Made by a program: the position numbers and the translations under genes. A stretch of DNA of 64,000 nucleotides, from NCBI GenBank assembly GCA_026125665.1, contig JAHCKS010000002.1, positions 98,917-162,916 on the forward strand, read 5' to 3'. Source of the stretch: Rubrivivax sp. Lineage in GTDB: Bacteria; Pseudomonadota; Gammaproteobacteria; Burkholderiales; Burkholderiaceae_C. The notes beneath the pieces are model-generated. The model saw only the letters and a program-made list of their open reading frames with translations. It was not told the origin of the DNA and did no database searches. Below are positions 1 through 7,624 of this stretch, piece by piece (positions within the stretch are counted from its first letter, which is position 1; each line of letters begins with the position of its first letter).

Positions 1-1
1 C

Positions 2-457
2 ACGCGCGACACCACCTCGAGGACCAAGGCGCTGCTGGAGGCCGAGGGGTTCAAGACGGCCGTGCTGCGCGCAAGTGTGGAGGCTGCCAGGCGCGAGGAC
101 TGGTTGCTCGAGCAGGTCGACCGGGGCGTGGACGTGATCGTCACCAACCCCGAGCTCGTCAAGACGGGCCTGGACATGCTCGAGTTCCCGACCATCGTCT
201 TCATGCAAAGCGGCTACAACGTCTACACCCTGCAGCAAGCAAGCCGCCGCAGCTGGCGCATCGGCCAGAAGTTGCCCGTGGACGTGCACTTCCTCGGCTA
301 CGAGGGGTGCGCGCAGATGGAGTGCCTGCGGCTGATGGCCGCCAAGATCGCCGTGTCGCAAAGCACCTCGGGCGACATGCCCGACTCGGGGCTGGAGATC
401 CTGAACCAGGCGGGGGATTCGGTGGAAGTGGCGTTGGCCAAGCAGCTGCTGCAGTAG
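2..457 (+). CDS. SF2/SNF2-like helicase, C-terminal fragment (5' end outside window)
   Basis: The reading frame is open from base 2 and ends at the stop at 455-457, so the window holds only the last ~151 residues of a larger protein. The visible part carries late superfamily-2 helicase motifs: TNPELVKTGLD, a motif V-like stretch, and QASRRSWRIGQ, the motif VI arginine-finger segment, which is typical of SNF2-like ATPases. Such proteins translocate on DNA in an ATP-dependent way. About 90 residues follow motif VI, with no recognisable domain. Its role cannot be set because the N-terminal motor and any fused domains are missing. It points toward the defence cassette that follows on the opposite strand, so it is probably part of the same accessory island. 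I am confident of the superfamily but not of the specific family. Confidence 0.7.
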   Translation, partial: TRDTTSRTKALLEAEGFKTAVLRASVEAARREDWLLEQVDRGVDVIVTNPELVKTGLDMLEFPTIVFMQSGYNVYTLQQASRRSWRIGQKLPVDVHFLGYEGCAQMECLRLMAAKIAVSQSTSGDMPDSGLEILNQAGDSVEVALAKQLLQ

Positions 458-499
458 ATGCGGACGGTGCTCCTCCTCGCTGAGCACCTTGGCTCAAAA

Positions 500-521
500 C
501 CCCCGGGGCTTGCCCTGGGGG
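500..521 (-). terminator. Hairpin terminator of the minus-strand Shango-like cassette
   Basis: CCCCC-GGGG pairs with CCC-T-GGGGG around a CTTG loop; one G-T wobble interrupts the stem. Read on the minus strand the stem is followed by TTTTG, so it fits a factor-independent terminator about 95 bases after the stop of the nuclease-helicase gene. It also lies about 45 bases after the plus-strand helicase stop, so it may separate both converging transcripts. Confidence 0.5.
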
Positions 522-614
522 CTCCTTCGGTCCGATCGCGCGGCAAGTGGCGCGAGCGCTGCCGGGCGCCGTTGACAGGCCATACCGCATGCAGTTGGCC
601 CGCCACTCAGGCAA

Positions 615-3600
615 CTATCGCGCGGCCAGTTCTCGAAACCGACACATTCCATTGGCCCACCGCATTTGCTCCGGCGTCCGGCAATTCGGCGCAAACAGCC
701 TCGGGCTGGCCACAACGATGACGGAACATCGCGCACGACTGGTCGCAACGTTGAATCGATGCGGGTCATACAGGAATGCCATGCCCCGCGGGGCGTCCTC
801 GGGGGATGAGCTGGTGCAGGAGTAGACGACGATAGGTGCCTCCTGGCCCTGAAACCTGTCCACCGTGCCGACCCTGGTCACACCACGCTTCGCGAGCACG
901 CCTCTGAGCGCACTTACCTGCGCGTTGTAGGGTGCGACGACCAAGATGTCGTCGGCCCCCAGCGCCCGCGTTGCTCCGGAGTGATCGGTCCAGCTGTGGC
1001 CCTGCTGAAGAAGCGACTGCACGATCCGATCGATCTCCAGGATCTCCTCGCTTGCATGCGCCTGATTACCCTCGTGCTCGACCTCTACAAGGTGCAATCC
1101 AGCACCGGTGTACCTCGTCGGTCCCGCGACAGATTGGCGTTCTAGTCCGCTTGCTGGCGACAGTCGTCCTTCGTAGTACATCTCTGACGTGAACGTGCAG
1201 ATCGCGGGATGCAGCCTGTAGGTCGAGTCCAGGAAGAGGCCCTGTTCCTCGTCCAGCGTTGCCTTTCCAGCTCCGATCAAGTGCACCAACGCGGCGACGT
1301 CTGCCCCTTCCTCATGAGCGCCCCGTTGCGGCTGCTCAAGCTGCTGCGGGTCTCCCAACATCACCAGATTCGTGGCCGACCTCGCCGCCGCTAAGGCGTG
1401 AGCCAATGCCAACTGTCCGGCCTCGTCCACGAACAGATAGTCGAGGCGCTCGGTGGCCTCGTCGAGCGCCCAGAGCCAAACCGTTCCGCCAACAACCGTC
1501 CCTGGTGCACTGGCACCCAGTGCCGCCTGTGGCGACTTGACGTACTCGATGCCGTCTGGCGGGACCTCGTCATGCTTGTGAACGAGCCTTGGACAGGCAT
1601 GTCCAGTCGACTCAGCAGCTTCACGCACCGCCGTCAGCAGGTTGTCGATCACCTTGTGGCTGACTGCTGTAACACCGACCCTCTTTCCCGCCGCTGCGAG
1701 TTCGAGGATGGCTCGCCCGCCATTGAATGTCTTGCCACAGCCGGGTGGCCCTTGAACGGGGAGGACCCCGGCGTCAAGGTCTCTACATAGACGCACCAGC
1801 GCGTGGGCCGTGGATTCACCTGGCATCCGAAGCGCGCCGCCCCGCCCAGACCTCCGCCTTGGCAGCCGACGAAGCAACAGGTCGGTCGCAGAACGGTACG
1901 GGACGGGGTCAACGACGCCGGGATTGCAGACGGACTCGGCAAAGCCAAGGAGCGCCGACTCGAGGACCTTCGCGCCGACGACCTGGTCGCGGAACACGAC
2001 CGTCGGGTACGCTCCGGCCACATCGCCGATGCTAAGAACGACGGTCCGGTTGACTAGGTCGATCTCCTCGACCTGTGCCGTGCTGCCGGTTTCGCCCCGT
2101 GGGTCCTCGGCGAGCACGAAGTGCACCTTGTCCCCCAGTGCAACGGCCGTTTCCTGATGCGGGAAGCGAAATCGGCAGCGGGCGTTTCTCTGGCGCGCCT
2201 GCTTCGGAAGCGTCTCGACGAACTGCAGTCCGGCGAGCATCTCTCGTTCCTCCAGGTGGTCGCCGGGTGGTAGCTCACGCAGGCGGAAGTACTCCCACCA
2301 TGCGTTCTTCTCCTCCTGTCGGAAGTAGCCCAACAGGGCCGCAAGCAGGGCGCGACCGCGCTGTTCGTCCGTTCGGCTGGCGCTGTCCTCCGGCAGATCG
2401 CCGACCAGCGCCGCGCGGAGGTCGGCAATCCGTTGGTCGCGCTCGCTCACTCTCTCGCTGGGCGCGGGATCACCAACCACAGGCCTGGCGACCGTTTCAC
2501 CACGAGTCACGGCGTCCGAACGTCGCTCCTCCAGCCAGTCTCGCAAAGCCGCGGTCGAGCGGCAGTCGTCGAGGTTGTACAGCGCAACACGCTCCGTCGT
2601 TTCATCGGAGACGCTCTCGTTCAGCTCCAGGGCGATCTCGAGATCGCGGCGTGCAGTCGCAGCCTCACGCAGCTCGATGCGCCTGACAAATCCGTACACG
2701 GGCTCCAGCTCTTTGAGGCCATAGCGCTCGACGCCAACACACAGTGACTCTCGGACGACAGCGTGGAGGTCGACGAACCGTCGGCCACGCAGCAGGCGAT
2801 CAAGTTGCTCCCCTCGGCTCGCGTGACGGGCACTGAGTCGCTTCAGCGCGCTCGGTTCGTAGGCCCCGTAGTGATAGATGTGCATCGAGGGGTGCTGGGC
2901 CAGGCGTTCGAGCGCCATGTCGAGGAACAACTCCAACGCCGACTTTTCCTGAGCCGCGTCGAACGCCCAGTGCTGCCCGGGAACCAGCGCTCCCGCCGGG
3001 TCACGCACACAGTAGCCTGTCAGGTACTCCAGGCCAGCCGGTCCCGCGAACGGATCACCTTCGAAGTCGAGGAAGACATCGCCCTCGGAGGGCTCAGGTA
3101 GACGAGCAAGGCCCCTCCCGGGAGCGCAAGGGAGCAGCTCCATCGCCGGCACCGCCAACTGCCGACTCTGAAGTTGAAGTCTGGCCTGTCGGCCCAGGCG
3201 CAAGTAGGTGTCCGCGTTGCCGCGAACGGGCTCCCTCAGGGGCAGTCTCCCCTCGGCGTGCGCTATGTCTGACAGCGTCAGGAGCCTTTGCGCCTCAAAC
3301 TCTCGCCGATGCGACGTGCGGATGCCTGCAATGAGTGACGGATGGTCGTCACGCCTGCGCTGCGAGTCACAGGTCAACCAGTACTTGCACACGTCGCAAT
3401 GCTCCACCGGCTCGGGGTAGGTGCTCGGAGGGGGCGAGGCCGATGCCGCCTCGAGCAGCTGTCCTCGGGCGTGTCGGTAATACGCGGCGAACTCCGCAGT
3501 TCGATACGTCTCCCGCGCATGAGGTGTCACTACATGGAAGCGCTCGGGCTGGACGCCCTGGAGTGCCTCCAGTAGCTCGCAGTACGTGCACAGCTGGAGA

Positions 3601-3998
3601 ACGGTCCCACCCTTCGTCTCCCGCGCCAGCTTGGTGTCGACCGGTTCGTAGATGTGTCGCATCGGCCCCGTTGCGCTCAAATCCACTCGCAGGAGAACAT
3701 CAACCGTTCCGATGAACTCGTCGTTCGACAGCGGTGCCTGCACGATGGCGTCGTAGCCTGCGTCCATCGCTTGGCGGGTAAGCGCTACGTCGTGAAGCCC
3801 ACGCAAGTCAAGGATCCGCCGGCCCTCCCTTCGCAGCGCTTCCACATAGGCGTCTTCGTGTCGCCGCCCTCTTTCGATCAACGCGTCGAGCCGGGGGTCA
3901 GCTCGGTACTCCACGGTCAGCGTTCCAGCCCGACGCTGCCGTTCCAGTTGCGTCAAGTGTCGGCACGCGAGGTGCCCCGCCAACAGCGTCGGCGTCAT
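615..3998 (-). CDS. TM0106-type RecB-like nuclease / RNase H-like / SF1 helicase fusion, fourth gene of Shango-like cassette
   Basis: Numbered from the ATG at 3998 (1127 aa). Residues ~1-215 look like a Fe-S-stapled PD-(D/E)XK nuclease: Cys12, the acidic D100 and VDTK (D121, K123) core, then Cys201, Cys204 and Cys210, spaced as in AddB/Cas4-type iron staples. Residues ~310-490 carry DEDD-type RNase H-fold motifs (DFEGD at ~311, HYGAYEP, YNLDDC). The C-terminal half is an SF1 Upf1/Dna2-like helicase: GPPGCGKT at ~750, DEAGQ at ~858, GDPQQLEQP, TVDRFQGQE and TSRARC. It is expected to unwind and degrade DNA. It follows the Lhr-like helicase gene by about 20 bases in what looks like one operon. 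A GTG at 4019 is an alternative start just after the upstream stop. No catalytic residue appears lost. Confidence 0.85.
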   Translation of the reverse strand: MTPTLLAGHLACRHLTQLERQRRAGTLTVEYRADPRLDALIERGRRHEDAYVEALRREGRRILDLRGLHDVALTRQAMDAGYDAIVQAPLSNDEFIGTVDVLLRVDLSATGPMRHIYEPVDTKLARETKGGTVLQLCTYCELLEALQGVQPERFHVVTPHARETYRTAEFAAYYRHARGQLLEAASASPPPSTYPEPVEHCDVCKYWLTCDSQRRRDDHPSLIAGIRTSHRREFEAQRLLTLSDIAHAEGRLPLREPVRGNADTYLRLGRQARLQLQSRQLAVPAMELLPCAPGRGLARLPEPSEGDVFLDFEGDPFAGPAGLEYLTGYCVRDPAGALVPGQHWAFDAAQEKSALELFLDMALERLAQHPSMHIYHYGAYEPSALKRLSARHASRGEQLDRLLRGRRFVDLHAVVRESLCVGVERYGLKELEPVYGFVRRIELREAATARRDLEIALELNESVSDETTERVALYNLDDCRSTAALRDWLEERRSDAVTRGETVARPVVGDPAPSERVSERDQRIADLRAALVGDLPEDSASRTDEQRGRALLAALLGYFRQEEKNAWWEYFRLRELPPGDHLEEREMLAGLQFVETLPKQARQRNARCRFRFPHQETAVALGDKVHFVLAEDPRGETGSTAQVEEIDLVNRTVVLSIGDVAGAYPTVVFRDQVVGAKVLESALLGFAESVCNPGVVDPVPYRSATDLLLRRLPRRRSGRGGALRMPGESTAHALVRLCRDLDAGVLPVQGPPGCGKTFNGGRAILELAAAGKRVGVTAVSHKVIDNLLTAVREAAESTGHACPRLVHKHDEVPPDGIEYVKSPQAALGASAPGTVVGGTVWLWALDEATERLDYLFVDEAGQLALAHALAAARSATNLVMLGDPQQLEQPQRGAHEEGADVAALVHLIGAGKATLDEEQGLFLDSTYRLHPAICTFTSEMYYEGRLSPASGLERQSVAGPTRYTGAGLHLVEVEHEGNQAHASEEILEIDRIVQSLLQQGHSWTDHSGATRALGADDILVVAPYNAQVSALRGVLAKRGVTRVGTVDRFQGQEAPIVVYSCTSSSPEDAPRGMAFLYDPHRFNVATSRARCSVIVVASPRLFAPNCRTPEQMRWANGMCRFRELAAR

Positions 3999-4021
3999 CG
4001 GCAGAGTCGGCGTACCCACGG

Positions 4022-6301
4022 CTAGGCGGCCGTGGCCGGAGCCCCTGCCGGGGCCTTCGAGCCAGGATTGATGCGATGCGCAAGCCGGCGAGCCCAAAGA
4101 AGGCCCTCGTCAAGATCGAGGCAAAGGCTTGCGTAGGCTCTTCGCAGCAGGGAGTCTGGGAGCGCCCAGTCCCACTTCTCTCGCAGGAGATTACGGACAT
4201 CAGCCAGCAACAGGTCAAACGGCGGCATGTCGTCGACAGCCGCATCGACGAGCGCATCCAGTACGTCTTCCGCCGAGCGCTCACCCTTGTGGACCTCAAC
4301 ACCCGGACCGCTAGCTGCAGCAACGAAGCCACGGCGCATGAGGATGCACGCCAGTGCTTCGTTGCCGGCGTCGCCGAGCCAAGTCAGCAGGAGCACCTGC
4401 CGGCCCTGGTCCAGCAGGACCTCCTCGGCCAGGTGGCGGGAAGCGTAGTAGGTCCTGGCCTCGATCAGGAAGCGGGCGGCAACCTCGTCGAGATACGGAG
4501 GCGGTCTGTCCTGTGACTCCAGCAGTTCTCGCATCCGCTGCCGGACTCGCGTGTGTGTTCGGCCCGTTCCTCCAGAGAACAGCGGCGGAGTGCCCCCGCC
4601 GGACCGCACAACAAAGATCGTCTTGCGCTGATCGTCGACTTCCTCGACGAGCCACGTCTTGCCCGCAAACAGGATCCGCTGTCCAACGGCCAGCACCTGA
4701 GACACCGGAAGAGTGCCAAGCGGCCTTCCGCCGGCAACGATGCGAAACTCTTCTTCGGCGGCGAACGCTGCATAGAAGTCGTAGTGGTTGACGAGCTTCT
4801 CGCCCACCCTTCCATGCAAGAGCAGCCCGGACGACTCTTGCATGACAAGCTCATTCTGACCGAGCTGACGGATCAGGTCGGCAAACGCTTCCTTGGAAAG
4901 GCCGGCGAATGGAGCTTCAGGGTGGCACAAGAGGCCATACAGCTGCCCTATGGTGGCGCCACCGTTCTGGGCGATGTGCGAGAGCACCTGCTGCACGAGC
5001 GTCGAGAGATGCTCGCCGCTGGCCCCCGGTGGCTCAAACCAGCCCTCGAGTAGTAGCGAGATCATCGCTGTCATCTGCAGCGTGCCAAGCCGCAGTTCGG
5101 TTGCGAGCGAGGCGCCTGGCCCGATAGCCTGCTCGATGCAGTATCCGCGAAGGACGGCCGGTTCGCCTTTACGCCGTCCGGACCTCCCCAGCCGCTGGCG
5201 AAGGCTCGCAACCGAAGGGGGCGGCCCAATCTGAGCCACGCTCTTGACCGCTCCGATGTCGATACCTAGCTCAAGCGAGTTCGTGCATATCGCGGAGGCC
5301 GGGTGCTCGCTCTGCTTCAGGGCCGCCTCGGTCTCGGAGCGGATCTCCTTGGACAGGCTGCCGTGATGTGGCCAGAACTCGTTGGGGACCTGCTGCTTCT
5401 TGGCCAGTTGGCCCAGCAAGTACGTGTACCGCTCAACTTCGCGGCGGGAATTCGGGAAGACCAGGTTGTTGGACCCGCGCAGGCTCTTGAAGAGGTGCGA
5501 CGCGATGGCGGCGGGCGTGACGGGTTCGCGCTGGTCCTCTTCCTTGTCCCCATCGGACGCCTCCGCGCCGTCGTGCTCATCCTTGACAACCAAGGGCTCC
5601 TCGTAACCTTTGACCAGTACTTTCAACTCCGCCCCGCCAGTCTTCGACTCGACGATCGAGACTGTCTTCCCGTTGCCCGGACGAAGGAACTCTGCGGCGA
5701 GTCCCATGTCGCCCAGGGTCGCGGAGAGGCCAACGCGTGGCACGGCTCTCCCAAGGACCCGATCGATCCGGTGCATCAGCGCCTGCAGCTGTTTGCCGCG
5801 CTCAGCCCCGATGAACGCGTGCAGTTCATCAACGACAAAGAACGCTAGCCGCTCGAAGACGGCGGCCAATGATGTTCCACGCGTGCAGAGCATCGCCTCC
5901 AGCGACTCTGGCGTGATGAGCAGAACCCCGTGCCGCTTGCTTCTGAAGCGGGCCTTCGTCGATGAGGGGATGTCGCCGTGCCAGGGCCACACCGGAATCT
6001 CCAGCTGCTCACAGAGCCGATCGAGCCGGCCAAATTGATCGTTGATCAGCGCCTTGAGTGGACTGATGTACACGATCAGTCCCGACGTGTCGGCACGTAG
6101 CAGGTAGGTCAGGGCAGGGAGGAACGCAGCCTCGGTCTTGCCCGTCGCCGTGGCGGCCGCGACGATGACGTCACGATCAGCATTGACGATCAGCGGGATC
6201 GCGGCTTCCTGCGCATCCCGCAGTGACTCCCATCCTTCAGCCCAGATGAAGCGCTGAATGCGCTCATCCAGAAGATGGAACGACGAACTTTCCGTCGACA
6301 T
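4022..6301 (-). CDS. sngC: Lhr-like DEAD/DEAH-box helicase, Shango SngC-like
   Basis: A 759-residue SF2 helicase. Visible motifs are TATGKTE (Walker A, residues 51-57), SPLKALIND (Ia), TPESLEAML, VDELH (Walker B, ~157-161), GLSATLGD (III), a TNSLELGIDIG motif V and RQRLGRSGRR motif VI. The spacing and the long C-terminal half resemble Lhr-like helicases, the class found as BrxHI in BREX and as the helicase of Shango. It should translocate on nucleic acid, probably processing phage DNA. It lies 18 bases after the ATPase gene, and the TerB gene precedes that; this order (TerB, ATPase, helicase) is what supports the SngC assignment. The symbol rests on architecture, not on a database match. Confidence 0.8.
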   Translation of the reverse strand: MSTESSSFHLLDERIQRFIWAEGWESLRDAQEAAIPLIVNADRDVIVAAATATGKTEAAFLPALTYLLRADTSGLIVYISPLKALINDQFGRLDRLCEQLEIPVWPWHGDIPSSTKARFRSKRHGVLLITPESLEAMLCTRGTSLAAVFERLAFFVVDELHAFIGAERGKQLQALMHRIDRVLGRAVPRVGLSATLGDMGLAAEFLRPGNGKTVSIVESKTGGAELKVLVKGYEEPLVVKDEHDGAEASDGDKEEDQREPVTPAAIASHLFKSLRGSNNLVFPNSRREVERYTYLLGQLAKKQQVPNEFWPHHGSLSKEIRSETEAALKQSEHPASAICTNSLELGIDIGAVKSVAQIGPPPSVASLRQRLGRSGRRKGEPAVLRGYCIEQAIGPGASLATELRLGTLQMTAMISLLLEGWFEPPGASGEHLSTLVQQVLSHIAQNGGATIGQLYGLLCHPEAPFAGLSKEAFADLIRQLGQNELVMQESSGLLLHGRVGEKLVNHYDFYAAFAAEEEFRIVAGGRPLGTLPVSQVLAVGQRILFAGKTWLVEEVDDQRKTIFVVRSGGGTPPLFSGGTGRTHTRVRQRMRELLESQDRPPPYLDEVAARFLIEARTYYASRHLAEEVLLDQGRQVLLLTWLGDAGNEALACILMRRGFVAAASGPGVEVHKGERSAEDVLDALVDAAVDDMPPFDLLLADVRNLLREKWDWALPDSLLRRAYASLCLDLDEGLLWARRLAHRINPGSKAPAGAPATAA

Positions 6302-6319
6302 CTGTGCGCGCCCGGCTCG

Positions 6320-7624
6320 TCACAGCTTGAAGGAAGTGAACTCGTCACCTTCCTCGGCGCTTGCGACGTGGTCCGCCGCGCCGCCCGTGTCTGGCGAAAC
6401 CTCGATGCCGCCCAGGAGCTCCTGCCAGGACGTTCCGGCGTTCTGCTCGAGCACGGCCAGCATATTGATGAAGGCGGTAATCGTCGTGCGGGGAGTGCGA
6501 AAGTAGGTGTCTCCGATACGCTTTGAGCAGTGCTCCATGAAGCTGAAGATGCCTTGATCCGGAAGAAGGAACCGGGACGGATCCCCGAAAGCATAGACGG
6601 CGCGAATCTTCTGCAAGAGGACATAGAAGTCCTCAGGCGTCAGGCTCGAAAGTCGAACCACCGGACCGGTGAAGTCGACCAGGTTGTTCGCTGCGAAGCT
6701 GTTGCCGGCGAGCCGACTTTGGAGGGCGGGATAGCTGTAGAGGCCGCGGCGGGTGTCGAGTAGGAACTCGGGTGTACCGCCGAGGACAAACCCGAGGCCG
6801 ACTGCGGCCCCTTGAAGGGAGTCGTTCAGGATGCGCAGAATCTGCTCATAGTTCGCGCTGCGCGCCTGCGTATTGGCTAGCTTGTAGAGGTTGACGAGTT
6901 CGTCGAGGCACACGAGGAAGCCGGCGAAGCCGGCCAGCCGCACGAAGCGGGCAAACAGCTTCAGCTGGTCGTACACGGCGGCGTCGTCGACGATCGTGCG
7001 CACGCCGAGCGCCTGCTTGGCATCGGTCCTGGTTGTGAACTCGCCGCGCAACCAGCGAATGGCGTCGACCTTCAGTTGCTCGTTCCCGTCCTCGTGGCCA
7101 CGGCAATAGGCTGCGATGACGTCGGCAAAGTCGTAACCGTTGACGAGCTCTGTCAGCTGGTTCAGCCTTTCACGCAACACGACCTCGGTCGGCTGCCGAT
7201 TGACCTTCGCGTCTGCCTTCGCCGTTGCGATGAACTTCTCGACGACGCCAGCGAGCGCGCCTCCTTCCGGCTTCGCGCGCGTTGAGAGGCTGCGCATCAG
7301 TTCAGCGTAGAGCGACCTCGCCTGGCCGCCCGACGCATGCAGGCGCCTGTCCGGGTTGAGGTCGGCTGTGGCGACAGCCAACCTCTTCTCGAGCGCAACC
7401 GCGCGAACGAGGTTCAGGAAGAACGTCTTGCCAGCGCCGTACTCGCCGATGACAACGCGGAACGCGGACCCGCCGTCGCCTAGACGATCTATGTCGGTCA
7501 CAAGAGTCGCGATCTCGCGGGCGCGCCCGACCTGAATGAGGTGCTGCCCGGCGCGTGGCACGACACCGGCGCGGAGCGACTGGATTACGGCGTCGCGGTC
7601 CCTGGGTCGGATGGCTGTGCTCAT
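6320..7624 (-). CDS. sngB: P-loop ATPase (DUF2791/BrxD-like), Shango SngB-like
   Basis: A 434-residue ATP-binding protein with Walker A GEYGAGKT (residues 60-67), and a hydrophobic strand ending in CLDELVNLY as Walker B. The fold and motif context resemble the DUF2791 ATPases (BrxD of BREX type 2) and the ATPase of Shango. These are AAA/STAND-like ATPases thought to load or regulate the partner helicase. Its start overlaps the stop of the TerB gene by four bases (ATGA), so the two are translationally coupled. Nearly the whole protein aligns in my reading with this ATPase type, with no extra domain. The alternative is a BREX-derived fragment, but no pglZ, brxC or methylase gene is present here. 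Confidence 0.8.
   Translation of the reverse strand: MSTAIRPRDRDAVIQSLRAGVVPRAGQHLIQVGRAREIATLVTDIDRLGDGGSAFRVVIGEYGAGKTFFLNLVRAVALEKRLAVATADLNPDRRLHASGGQARSLYAELMRSLSTRAKPEGGALAGVVEKFIATAKADAKVNRQPTEVVLRERLNQLTELVNGYDFADVIAAYCRGHEDGNEQLKVDAIRWLRGEFTTRTDAKQALGVRTIVDDAAVYDQLKLFARFVRLAGFAGFLVCLDELVNLYKLANTQARSANYEQILRILNDSLQGAAVGLGFVLGGTPEFLLDTRRGLYSYPALQSRLAGNSFAANNLVDFTGPVVRLSSLTPEDFYVLLQKIRAVYAFGDPSRFLLPDQGIFSFMEHCSKRIGDTYFRTPRTTITAFINMLAVLEQNAGTSWQELLGGIEVSPDTGGAADHVASAEEGDEFTSFKL

Noticed and set aside
4022-7624. BREX type 2-like system (BrxD and BrxHI)
   Set aside because: PglZ, BrxC/PglY and the methyltransferase are missing, whereas the TerB gene supports Shango.
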